From Caldisericota bacterium (GTDB lineage: Bacteria > Caldisericota > Caldisericia > Cryosericales > Cryosericaceae), in the NCBI GenBank assembly GCA_026390215.1, contig JAPLGJ010000121.1, positions 1 through 15,984 of the forward strand: a stretch of 15,984 nucleotides of DNA, given 5' to 3'. Shown one piece after another: positions 1 through 7,741 of this stretch. Position numbers and translations under genes: made by a program. The notes below the pieces were generated by a model, which saw only the letters and a list, made by a program, of their open reading frames with translations, was not told where the DNA came from and did no database searches. How positions within the stretch are numbered: position 1 is the first letter of the stretch; each line of letters begins with the position of its first letter.

Positions 1-1
1 A

Positions 2-469
2 GCCCAGTTCATGGCGCGGCTGGGCGTGCTGTCCGCTCCCGACATCACCGGGGCTGTCAACAAGGTGCAGGACAAGCTGCAGGAGAAGCAGCGCAAGCTG
101 CAGGACGAGCTAACCGAGGCACAGCAGCGACTGAACATTGCACAGATGGAAGCGCGCAACCGCAGCTCTACAGCAACCATGCAGACCGCCGAAGCCTTCC
201 TGGGTCTGCTGGTCGGGCGCAAGCGCAGTTTCACGGCGGGCGCTCGGACACGGGGAACAGCCCAGACGTTCCGGGAAAAGGCGGGAGATCTCCAGCAGAA
301 GGTGAACGACCTTCAACAACAGCTGGCAGTGCTGGCGGCACAAACGCAGGCGACCGTGACGGCAGAGGAACAGGCTGCCCGGGCGAAGTACCTGGCAGTG
401 GAAGCGAAATTGCTGCGTCCGAAGGTCAGCAATATCGTCGTCAAGCGCGTAGGCATCGTGTTCCGGTAG
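2..469 (+). CDS. C-terminal fragment of a HerA-like (DUF87-type) ATPase, 5' end outside window
   Basis: The reading frame is already open at the left edge (codons for A-Q-F precede the first ATG at 11), so this is the 3' end of a longer gene; the ATG at 11 is probably internal. The visible 155 or so residues are almost all charged helix. A Gln/Glu/Lys-rich coiled coil comes first (about residues 15-50 from the ATG), then a short loop holding GLLVGRKRSFTAG, then a second coiled coil, and the chain ends in KRVGIVFR. Coiled coil, 'LxGRKR' loop, coiled coil and a short beta-like end are, from memory, the arrangement at the C-terminus of many bacterial HerA/DUF87 ATP-binding proteins. No Walker motif is visible because that part lies outside the window, so the family call is an inference. 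The gene converges on nadE, with only 36 bases between the two stops. Coding status is good; identity is moderate. Confidence 0.6.
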   Translation, partial: AQFMARLGVLSAPDITGAVNKVQDKLQEKQRKLQDELTEAQQRLNIAQMEARNRSSTATMQTAEAFLGLLVGRKRSFTAGARTRGTAQTFREKAGDLQQKVNDLQQQLAVLAAQTQATVTAEEQAARAKYLAVEAKLLRPKVSNIVVKRVGIVFR

Positions 470-505
470 GATCGCTTCGCCGCCTTCTCCGGGCCGTGGT
501 GTCTG

Positions 506-1432
506 TCAGGACAGGAGGTCCTGTAGGTCCGGCGAGGGAGGCATGCTTCGCAGGGGTTCCGACAAGCGGACCAGCTCTTGGACATATGCGATGTGCGGGG
601 CGGTCGCGCCCGTCTCGCGTTCGATCGCGGTCGTCTCCATACCGTGGCCCAGACCCCAGAGCACTTGATCCAGCGTTTCATAGCGTATCTGCAGCGCGAA
701 CTCGTCCGTCATGCCTGGGGCGACGTCGCCGGTCGGTTCTTTGCGCACGATAGCCTCGGGGACGCCGATGAAGCGGGCAAGCTGGAGGACCTGTGTCTTG
801 TACAAGCCGGCGATGGGCTCGACATCGGCGCCGGTATCCCCGTATCGGACGAGGTAGCCAGTCATCTTCTCCGTCAAGTTGCAGTTCCCGATCACCAGCT
901 GATTATGTATCTCGGCCCAGTAGTACCAGATGGCCATGCGCAGCCGATGCTTGACGCGGACGTAGGCGCTGTCCTTGCGCAGCTCCTCTACCCCGTCACC
1001 ACCGCGGAGCACCCTGATGAACGCAGACGGTTGTCCGCCCTGTAGTGCCCGGTAGCGTCGTCTGACGTACCGTTCCTGCAGCGATCGGGGTACCAGCCAT
1101 GCCGGAGGAACCAGTCGATAGGCGCCCACGGCCCGCAGCAGGGGTGTTATGCTGACCGTCTGCAGCGGGATGCCAAGCGCGGTCGCTACCGAGACGGCAT
1201 CAGCCTTGCTCCGGGGGCTGCTGTCCCGCTCCGGGAGGAACAGAAGGGAGACTTTGGACGCACCGAGCGCTCCCACGGCCAGCCAAGCTCCCAGCGCCGA
1301 ATCGATACCGCCACTGAGGCCAAGGACCACCCCGTCGGCGGTGCGCTGCTGCACATAACCGCGAAGGAACGACATGATACGGTCCGCGACTGCAGCGGGA
1401 CTGCCAAGGACGAGCTGGTCACAAATGCTCAA
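506..1432 (-). CDS. nadE: NH3-dependent NAD+ synthase
   Basis: Catalyses the last step of NAD+ synthesis, amidating nicotinic acid adenine dinucleotide with ATP through an adenylated intermediate in the cytoplasm. The 308-residue protein has the ATP-pyrophosphatase P-loop SGGIDS at 40-45. KHRLRM (161-166) and the run from GNCNLTEKMTGY to GLYKTQ (182-214) match the substrate-binding core, and EPTGDVAPGMTDE (232-244) corresponds to the family's PSADL...GQTDE loop. There is no N-terminal nitrilase domain, so the enzyme should use free ammonia. It is longer than the usual 250-275 residues because of about 40 extra, Arg-rich residues between roughly 105 and 155. The start is TTG: the complement reads AAGGAGG, 7 bases, then TTG, and no ATG fits better. 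It lies 38 bases after the stop of the upstream histidine kinase on the same strand, so co-transcription is likely. The family call is secure; the effect of the insertion is unknown. Confidence 0.93.
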   Translation of the reverse strand: MSICDQLVLGSPAAVADRIMSFLRGYVQQRTADGVVLGLSGGIDSALGAWLAVGALGASKVSLLFLPERDSSPRSKADAVSVATALGIPLQTVSITPLLRAVGAYRLVPPAWLVPRSLQERYVRRRYRALQGGQPSAFIRVLRGGDGVEELRKDSAYVRVKHRLRMAIWYYWAEIHNQLVIGNCNLTEKMTGYLVRYGDTGADVEPIAGLYKTQVLQLARFIGVPEAIVRKEPTGDVAPGMTDEFALQIRYETLDQVLWGLGHGMETTAIERETGATAPHIAYVQELVRLSEPLRSMPPSPDLQDLLS

Positions 1433-1439
1433 CCCGTCG

Positions 1440-1446
1440 CCTCCTT
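1440..1446 (-). promoter_or_regulatory. Strong ribosome binding site fixing the TTG start of nadE
   Basis: On the minus strand this reads AAGGAGG, a near-perfect anti-16S match. It sits 7 bases upstream of the TTG at 1432-1430 and lies in the 38-base gap after the histidine kinase stop. It supports TTG as the true start. Confidence 0.85.
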
Positions 1447-1470
1447 CCGGTCATGGGCAGCTCTGGCGCG

Positions 1471-4104
1471 TCAGGCGGACGCTCTGTCCGCGAGTGCGTC
1501 GGCGACTGCAGTGACGAGGTCCTGCATGTGGTATGGCTTCTGTACGTAGCCCACCATGCCCGCATCAAGCGTGTCCTGCGCGTGTCCGTCGAGACCATAA
1601 CCCGTCGACAGGATGGCGCGTACGTTGGGATCGATGGCTTTGAGGGCCTTGAAGCATTCCTGACCGTCTTTGCCGGGCATGACCATGTCGATGATGACGA
1701 GGTCCGTTTCATGTGGATGTGCATGGTACCATGTCACTGCCTCCGTAGCACCGGCGGCGGTGACGACGTCGTACCCTGCCCGACGCAGCATCTCGCGTGC
1801 GAGCTTGCGGACGACTTCTTCGTCGTCGACAACCAGGATGCGTCCATGTCCCTTGTGTGGGAGACCAGCACGGTGCGCAGTTACAGGAACAAGGTCAGTT
1901 GCCGGGAGGTACGCGGTGAACGTGGCCCCCTTGCCCATGTCGCTCTCGACGTCGATGAACCCCTGATGTGCCTTCACGATCCCGTACACCATGGCCAGTC
2001 CCATGCCGGTCCCCTTTCCTGCGTCCTTGGTAGTGAAAAAGGGCTCGAAAATGCGGCGGAGGTTTCTTCTCTCGATGCCGACGCCGGTGTCCGCAACGGA
2101 TAATGCAACAAACATTCCTGGCTTCGCCCCGGGGTGTGCCATGAGCTGTTCGCCGTCGAAGAGTTGGCGCCATGTCCGAAACGTCAGAGTCCCACCCTGC
2201 GGCATCGCGTCGCGCCCGTTGATGGCCAGGTTGAGGGCGACCTGCTGGAGTTGTCCGGGGTCTCCGAGGACCGTTGCCTGGTCTGTATCGAAGTGTTCGG
2301 TTACACTTATGTTCTTGTTGACCGTTCGGGTAAGCAGCGACACGACCTCGAGGATGGTGGTGTTGAGATCGACGGTAGTGTTCTGGCGCTTGCCCCGCCT
2401 CGCGAAGCTCAACAGCTGCTTGGTGAGCTCAGCCGCTCGCTCAGCCGCCTGCTGGATGACATGCAGACCCTCCTGCATGGTACTCCCGGGAGCGGCGTCC
2501 GGCTCCAGCATGTTGGCATATCCCAGGATGCCCGTCAGGATGTTGTTGAAGTCGTGGGCGACACCGCCAGCCAGGAGTCCGATCCCTTCCAGCTTCTGGG
2601 ATTGGCGCAACTGCTCCTCGAGAGCAGCCTCCTGTGTGATGTCACGCCCGACATAGGTGTAGTTGGCGACCTCGTCGCCGGGACCACGGACAGGACTGAC
2701 CGTCAAGTCGAGTTCCACCAGGCTGCCATCCTTGCGAACACTGGTGATTTTCTTCTTCCAACTGTCGTACGTGGTCAAGTGCTCCTGCTCACGCCGTTCG
2801 AGAGGGACGGTAACCTCGTCGCCCAGGAGTTCGCGGATATTGCGTCCTGTGCTGTCCACGCCCGGGAACCCGGTGGCGTGCTCGAAGGCAGGGTTGATGT
2901 AGGTGACGACGCCGTCGGGATCGGTGATGGCGATAGCCTCGGCGGCCTGTTCGATGGCAGTAGCCAGGCGAAGCGCCTTGGCCTCGGCCCGTTCGCGCCG
3001 GACGTCATTGACCCCAAGAAACGCGATGCCCAGTATCAGCAGCAACATCACCACGGCAGTGAGGACGACAAGCGTGCGGTTGGTGTCCAGGATGGTGACG
3101 GGGCGGTTGATCACCGTAGCCCCGACAGGCAAGCTGGACACTGAGATGCCGAATGCCTCCAGTCTGTCCCAGTCAAACGCCACGTGCGTCGACCGCTGTG
3201 TCACCACTGGAATTGAGCTGGCGGGTTCGCCGGCCAGGATGCGGGTGGCAAGTTCTCCCGCCTGTGTACCCTCCAGGTGGGCGCTGGTGAGAACGCCGCC
3301 GACAATACCTTGACCCAGGCAATGCTCATAGAGGCCGTAGATGGGAAGGCTGGTGTGCCGTGTGAGCTCCGCAGTAAACTCCGGCATGTCTGTGAAGACG
3401 CCGTCGCGATCGCGAAGAAACGGGGCAGCCAGAATGATGGTACCACTCGGGAGTCTCGTCACAGCATCCATGACCTCTGCGATCGTCGAGTCAGGCGAGA
3501 ACGTGAACACAGCGCGGTCCCGAAATTCGGGAACGGCCATCTCGATCGCTCGGCGAACGGCAAGGCCCGTCTCAGTGAAGTCGGTGATGACGTAGACGCT
3601 GGTGGTGCTCTTATGCAGCCTGAGCGCCAGCGCGAGCGTTCCAGTGGGGTCGATCTCCTCGGTCACACCGGTCACATCCTTCGCCCCGCCGAGCAGAGAC
3701 GCCTGATAGTTGTTGATGCCACAGAACACAATGGGTACCCCGGCAAAAAGACTGCTGCGGTGGTCCAGCGCAAAGTCCAACGCCGGATTGTCAGTGACGA
3801 TCAGGACGTCGGGTTTGCTGGCGCCATAGCGGGTCTGCAGCAGCCTCTCGACCTGATCGAGGTTCTCCTGTGAGGGGAACCGGCGCCAGTCGAGGTACTC
3901 TGCAGAGAGCTGGATGGACGACGAGTTACCGAGGACACTGCGGATCCCTGTGACCTCACCGTCCGTCCAGGAGTAGCCCTGCTGGTAGGAGTTGAGGATG
4001 AGGACACTGCTGGGAGGCGCTGCCGAGACGGCCGGTGGGATCCCCAGCAGTACTGCCAGGGCTGCAGCCAGAACCAGCAGTATGACCACATAGGATGCCT
4101 TCAC
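1471..4104 (-). CDS. Membrane hybrid histidine kinase with periplasmic ABC-substrate-binding-like sensor, PAS, kinase core and receiver
   Basis: An inner-membrane sensor predicted to read a periplasmic ligand and phosphorylate its own receiver. Residue numbers count from the GTG start (877 aa). A signal/anchor segment is at about 3-21, followed by VSA, a possible cleavage site. A periplasmic domain at about 32-330 begins VLILNSYQQGYSWTDG, typical of the ABC_sub_bind family (PF04392). TM2 is at about 345-365 and a PAS domain at about 375-490. The H-box AGGVAHDFNN has H517; the N-box is near N629; G-boxes are DTGVGI (672-677) and GKGTGMGLAM (about 696). The receiver (about 755-870) has acidic D760/D761, phosphoacceptor D806 in IIDMVMPG, and K856. 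All catalytic residues are present. An in-frame ATG 45 bases upstream exists, but GGAGGA stands 6 bases before the GTG at 4104 and the GTG start leaves a clean signal segment. It follows the other hybrid kinase by 61 bases and precedes nadE by 38. The ligand is unknown; substrate-binding domains of this family often bind amino acids or other small molecules. Confidence 0.92.
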   Translation of the reverse strand: MKASYVVILLVLAAALAVLLGIPPAVSAAPPSSVLILNSYQQGYSWTDGEVTGIRSVLGNSSSIQLSAEYLDWRRFPSQENLDQVERLLQTRYGASKPDVLIVTDNPALDFALDHRSSLFAGVPIVFCGINNYQASLLGGAKDVTGVTEEIDPTGTLALALRLHKSTTSVYVITDFTETGLAVRRAIEMAVPEFRDRAVFTFSPDSTIAEVMDAVTRLPSGTIILAAPFLRDRDGVFTDMPEFTAELTRHTSLPIYGLYEHCLGQGIVGGVLTSAHLEGTQAGELATRILAGEPASSIPVVTQRSTHVAFDWDRLEAFGISVSSLPVGATVINRPVTILDTNRTLVVLTAVVMLLLILGIAFLGVNDVRRERAEAKALRLATAIEQAAEAIAITDPDGVVTYINPAFEHATGFPGVDSTGRNIRELLGDEVTVPLERREQEHLTTYDSWKKKITSVRKDGSLVELDLTVSPVRGPGDEVANYTYVGRDITQEAALEEQLRQSQKLEGIGLLAGGVAHDFNNILTGILGYANMLEPDAAPGSTMQEGLHVIQQAAERAAELTKQLLSFARRGKRQNTTVDLNTTILEVVSLLTRTVNKNISVTEHFDTDQATVLGDPGQLQQVALNLAINGRDAMPQGGTLTFRTWRQLFDGEQLMAHPGAKPGMFVALSVADTGVGIERRNLRRIFEPFFTTKDAGKGTGMGLAMVYGIVKAHQGFIDVESDMGKGATFTAYLPATDLVPVTAHRAGLPHKGHGRILVVDDEEVVRKLAREMLRRAGYDVVTAAGATEAVTWYHAHPHETDLVIIDMVMPGKDGQECFKALKAIDPNVRAILSTGYGLDGHAQDTLDAGMVGYVQKPYHMQDLVTAVADALADRASA

Positions 4105-4110
4105 GCGTAT

Positions 4111-4116
4111 TCCTCC
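4111..4116 (-). promoter_or_regulatory. Ribosome binding site fixing the GTG start of the membrane hybrid kinase
   Basis: The minus strand reads GGAGGA, then 6 bases, then GTG at 4104-4102. The alternative in-frame ATG at 4149 has no such site, and starting there would add 15 residues (MPPFVPWRPWLGGIR) in front of the signal segment. Confidence 0.8.
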
Positions 4117-4165
4117 GAGCCACGGTCGCCAGGGCACGAACGGTGGCACACAACTATTCTGATGT

Positions 4166-7100
4166 TCAGCCTCTGCCGTTCAAGAGGGAGGCGAGGACCG
4201 ACGTCAGTTCAGCAAGACTGTACGGTTTTGCCAGGACGGCGTCGAACTGATAGGAACGGTACTGAGCCATGACAGAGTCGGTCGCATATCCACTCGAGGC
4301 AATGAGGCACGCCGTCGTGCGCTGGGCGCGGAGTGCCACGCATGCCTCTTCGCCTCCCATGCCGCCGGGGATCGTCAGGTCCATGATGATAATGCTGAAC
4401 GGATGTCCCGCGGCATAGGCCTCTGCATCAGCACGGAGTGCACTGGCCCCGTCAGCGACAGCCTCAGCCTCATATCCAAGCTTCTTCAGCATCGCGACTG
4501 CCACCTGTCGCACCGCTGGTTCGTCGTCCATAACCAAGACGCGGCCGTGTCCCCTGAACTGAGGCGCTGTCTCGCGCAACTGAGGGGATGGACTGGCAGG
4601 GTTAGCCGGCAAGAAGATCGAGAAGGTCGTGCCGGTACCTGGTGTCGAGACAACACCGATGTATCCGTCATGCTTGTGGACGATGGCATACGACGTCGCC
4701 AGGCCAAGGCCGCTGCCGCGGCGCTTTGTACTGAAGAACGGATCGAAGATCCTGCGAAGGTTCGTCTCGGCGATCCCTATGCCAGTGTCGCTGAGGTCGA
4801 CGCGGACATAGTCGCCCGGAGCCAGGTCCGGGTACGTGCCGTCCTCTACGGTGACGTTGCGTGCAACGACAGAAATCGTCCCTCCGGCAGGCATCGCCTC
4901 GTCGGCGTTGATGACGATGTTGGAGAAAACCTGAGACAACTGCCCCTGGTCGACATTTGCCCACCACAGGTCCGCGGGCAGGTCGAAACGAGGCGAAACG
5001 TCAGAACCGCGCAAGGCGAAGCTGACCGCTTCCTGCAGGATGTGAGCGACGTCCTGGACAGAACGGACGGGAGCCCCTCCCTTGGCGAAGGTCAGCAACT
5101 GCTGCGACAACCCACGAGCCTGGAGGATCTCCTGCTCCGCTTCCTGCAGCAGTTCTCGGGAACGGTGGGTGTCGTCCTCGATGCGTGCCAGATTGATGTT
5201 GCCGATGATACCGGTCAGCATGTTGTTGAAGTCATGCGCGATGCCACCGGCAAGAGTGCCCAGTGACTCCAGCTTGTCCATCCGCTGGAGCTCGCGTTCG
5301 AGGCGGACACGGTCGGTGACGTCGACTCCGGAGGAGATGAGACCGGTCACCCGACCCTCGGCATCCCGCAGCAGGGAGTCATGCCATGCGACAATGCGCT
5401 CTTCGCCACTGCGTGTGACAACCAGGTTTTCCGTGGAACGGGGAATGAACCCTCCCTCAAGCTCGCTGCGGATCAGTGCCTTGACCCTGTCACGCTCGCG
5501 TTCTGGCAGTCTCATGTCGAGCCAGTTCTTGCCGACGATCTCTTCCTGCGTGTACCCGAAGAAGTCATAGCCTTTCTGGTTGAGGCGCACGAGCCGGAGA
5601 TCCATGTCGGTGACCTCCATGATGACCCCTGATGTATTGAAGTAGGTTTCTGCCTTGGACGCCTCGACGCGTGCTGCTTCCTGCGCGTCGTGCCGGGCTG
5701 TCGCGTCATGTGCGACCATCAGGACCCGTTCGTCCGAGAGAGGGCTGATGCGGACCTCGAACCAGTGCCGAGACCTGGAGATGTTGTGGCTGAATTCCAC
5801 CTCGGTCGTCACGTGCTCAGCAAGGGCTCGCTGAACCTGGGCGAGGACTGCCGCGGCAGCCTCAGGAGCGAAGACCTCATGTGCACTTCTGCCAACTAGG
5901 CGGGCCGCTGAGTACTGCCGTGATGCCCCGGTGGAGACCACCTCGATGCATCTGCCGCCCCGGTCCAGGATGATGATGACGTCGTTCATGGCAGCGAACA
6001 GAGCACGCATCCGCGCCTCGGAGTCCCGCAGGGATTTCTCGGCTGCGACACGGTCCGTGACGTCGACCATCGCGACAAGGACCCTGTGTAAGTCTTCCTC
6101 ACCGCCTGGTGCGACCATCCACTGCGTCGAAATGAGGAGATTCTCACCGCGCACGGTGGAGGCTGGTCCCTCCCATTGGAAGGAAAGGTCTCCGCGAGCG
6201 ATGTGGACGAGTTCGAGTTCGAAGCGGTCGACGGCGCTATCAGGCATGGTGGCCGTGAGAGGGCCGACTAGTTCGCTCTTCTGGCCGGCACCGGCGAGTC
6301 TGAGGGCTGCACGGTTGACATCCACAACACGGACGAGTGATGCGAGTTCACGGACGACCTCTGGGTGGGAGTGCAGCCACAACGCGACGTCTCCCGTTCC
6401 GGGAGGAAACACCTGCTTCAGGCGCTTGCTGAGTTCGAAGAAATCCTCCTCCCAGAGAGCGACAGGGGCGTCTTCGAAGAGCGACCGATAGCGCAGTTCG
6501 CTCTCCCGGATGGACGCCGCAGCACGTTGACGGTCGATTGCGACTGCGATCTGGTCTGCGACGAATGACAGGACCACCCGATCCTGTTCGGAGTAACGAT
6601 AGCTTCCGTGGTACACCTGGACAGCGATGACTCCGATTGGCGTCCCCTTCAGACGCAGTGGGACACCGAGCCAGCTGATGGGAGGTGTTCCCGTTGGAGT
6701 GAGACTTCCCGACTTGATTGGTTCTTCCTCGTGGAACTCACTCAGGAGCAGAGGTGCTCCAGTGCGCAGGATGTGTGCCGTCAGGCCGGTCTCAGCCATC
6801 TGGGGGTCGGGAGGTACGACGTCATACTCGTCGATGTAGTACGGATAGGTGATGAACCCTGTCCTCGGGTCTCGCAGCGCAAGGTACAGATTCTTAGACG
6901 GCATCAGCTCGGCGATGATGTGGTGAATAGATCTGTACAGTTCCTGCAGACTCTCGGTGGACGCCGCCGCCTGCGAGATGCGGTACGTGGCGTCCTGCAC
7001 CTTCCGTGCGCGCACGGGTTCATCGATGTCGACGATGCTGCCCTCGATGACAAGTCGTCCATCAGGCATCGTCAGCGGGCGCCCTTGCTCCCAAACGGAT

Positions 7101-7414
7101 CGCTCAGTGCCGTCGGGCTGGATGAGGTCGTACTCGAGATGGAAGGGTTCTCTCCTGTCGACCGCGGCCGTGACGATCTCGACATAGCGAGACGCGTCGT
7201 CGGGACGCATTGTCTGGACAATAATCTCCGGCTTCCCGACCAGATCCTCGGCTGAGAGGCCAAAGATGCGCTCATACCCTCCACCTACAAGCTCGAAGGC
7301 GAACGGTGCCTGGGCAGAGGCAAGGTAGACCATGCCGGGCAGGCCTGCCATCAATCGGGTCAACTCCTGGTCGTTTGCTACACCCTCCGTGATCGGCAAG
7401 TTCCTGTCGCTCAT
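4166..7414 (-). CDS. Soluble multi-PAS/GAF hybrid histidine kinase with C-terminal receiver
   Basis: A cytoplasmic sensor kinase; no signal peptide or membrane segment is visible. With the start at 7414 it has 1082 residues. PAS at about 16-130 is followed by GAF at about 135-300, then three PAS-like domains at about 305-455, 465-575 and 590-705. The first of these carries an insert of about 45 residues (FFELSKRLK...HPEVV) after APVALWEEDF. The H-box AGGIAHDFNN has H727; the N-box NIVINADEAMP follows; the G1 box DTGIGI is at 876-881 and the G2 box at GSGLGL. The receiver has acidic D963/D964, phosphoacceptor D1012 in IIIMDLTIPGG, and K1063 in AKPY. TGAGG lies 5 bases before the ATG at 7414. 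A second ATG at 7462 would add MEKKPWRENNHGDEAG but has only a weak GGGA site, so the start is uncertain. It is the first gene of the apparent operon and sits 61 bases upstream of the membrane kinase. The multiple PAS/GAF modules suggest intracellular small-molecule, redox or gas sensing; the ligand cannot be read from sequence. Confidence 0.9.
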   Translation of the reverse strand: MSDRNLPITEGVANDQELTRLMAGLPGMVYLASAQAPFAFELVGGGYERIFGLSAEDLVGKPEIIVQTMRPDDASRYVEIVTAAVDRREPFHLEYDLIQPDGTERSVWEQGRPLTMPDGRLVIEGSIVDIDEPVRARKVQDATYRISQAAASTESLQELYRSIHHIIAELMPSKNLYLALRDPRTGFITYPYYIDEYDVVPPDPQMAETGLTAHILRTGAPLLLSEFHEEEPIKSGSLTPTGTPPISWLGVPLRLKGTPIGVIAVQVYHGSYRYSEQDRVVLSFVADQIAVAIDRQRAAASIRESELRYRSLFEDAPVALWEEDFFELSKRLKQVFPPGTGDVALWLHSHPEVVRELASLVRVVDVNRAALRLAGAGQKSELVGPLTATMPDSAVDRFELELVHIARGDLSFQWEGPASTVRGENLLISTQWMVAPGGEEDLHRVLVAMVDVTDRVAAEKSLRDSEARMRALFAAMNDVIIILDRGGRCIEVVSTGASRQYSAARLVGRSAHEVFAPEAAAAVLAQVQRALAEHVTTEVEFSHNISRSRHWFEVRISPLSDERVLMVAHDATARHDAQEAARVEASKAETYFNTSGVIMEVTDMDLRLVRLNQKGYDFFGYTQEEIVGKNWLDMRLPERERDRVKALIRSELEGGFIPRSTENLVVTRSGEERIVAWHDSLLRDAEGRVTGLISSGVDVTDRVRLERELQRMDKLESLGTLAGGIAHDFNNMLTGIIGNINLARIEDDTHRSRELLQEAEQEILQARGLSQQLLTFAKGGAPVRSVQDVAHILQEAVSFALRGSDVSPRFDLPADLWWANVDQGQLSQVFSNIVINADEAMPAGGTISVVARNVTVEDGTYPDLAPGDYVRVDLSDTGIGIAETNLRRIFDPFFSTKRRGSGLGLATSYAIVHKHDGYIGVVSTPGTGTTFSIFLPANPASPSPQLRETAPQFRGHGRVLVMDDEPAVRQVAVAMLKKLGYEAEAVADGASALRADAEAYAAGHPFSIIIMDLTIPGGMGGEEACVALRAQRTTACLIASSGYATDSVMAQYRSYQFDAVLAKPYSLAELTSVLASLLNGRG

Positions 7415-7741
7415 GCCAGCCTCATCACCATGATTGTTCTCGCGCCATGGCTTCTTCTCCATAATGTTCCCAGTATGGGGGAGAACCAGCGCCATGCAAG
7501 ATGACCGACGGCGACGCATGGGCAGGAGTTGTCAACCATTGTACGCTCCCTCCTGACAGTTCTGCGCACCACGGGTCTTACCGATCAGGTATGACGATCA
7601 GACCTGGCCTCGCAAGGTTCGGCGTCATCTATGAAGGGCCTTCGTACTCGGTGGTTGGTACAGAGTTGATTTCCGTCCATAATGATGTGGTAATGAGCAT
7701 ACGCTCATATAATGAGCATGGATTCAAAAGGGAGTTCAGGG
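7415..7741. other. Divergent intergenic region between the kinase operon and the TetR/ABC operon
   Basis: 327 bases with no convincing gene. The right end holds the tetR operator and promoter, annotated separately. For the leftward kinase operon, the best promoter I can see on the minus strand is TTGCAT (7499-7494), 16 bases, CATACT (7477-7472), which is weak. A perfect TTGACA on the minus strand (7535-7530) and a TACAAT (7543-7538) are both present, but not at workable spacing for each other. The middle contains CGATCAG twice (7582-7588 and 7595-7601, period 13), and CAGGT (7586-7590) faces ACCTG (7602-7606) as an inverted repeat. These could be a regulator site, but the evidence is thin. 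Confidence 0.5.
7693..7717 (+). promoter_or_regulatory. Probable TetR operator: three alternating ATGAGC half-sites over the tetR promoter
   Basis: ATGAGC (7693-7698), 4 bases, GCTCAT (7703-7708), 3 bases, ATGAGC (7712-7717). The middle half-site can pair as a perfect inverted repeat with either neighbour. The outer copies are part of an exact 10-base direct repeat TAATGAGCAT (7691-7700 and 7710-7719), 19 bases apart, close to two helical turns. A consensus -10 hexamer TATAAT lies at 7708-7713, inside the array, so bound protein would block RNA polymerase. No good -35 sits 16-18 bases upstream. The site is 25 bases before the proposed tetR start, as expected for autorepression. That this TetR protein is the binder is inference. 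Confidence 0.7.

Noticed and set aside
507..523. Hairpin CAGGAC / GTCCTG at the nadE stop codon, considered as a terminator
   Set aside because: Only a 6-base stem with no T-run on either strand; too weak to call.
2134..3144. 336-codon plus-strand open frame opposite the membrane kinase
   Set aside because: It is antisense to a gene with full conserved kinase motifs; its translation shows no domain. Long antisense frames are expected in GC-rich coding DNA.
4403..5266. 287-codon plus-strand open frame opposite the soluble kinase
   Set aside because: It overlaps the HisKA, ATPase and receiver regions in antisense, has no recognisable motif and no convincing ribosome site.
7530..7535. Perfect TTGACA on the minus strand as the -35 of the kinase operon
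   Set aside because: No acceptable -10 lies 15-19 bases downstream on that strand, so it may be chance.
7712..7741. ATG at 7712 as the tetR start
   Set aside because: It lies inside the TATAAT box and operator, has no ribosome site, and would put translation at or before the likely transcript start; ATG 7742 has AAGGGAG at good spacing.
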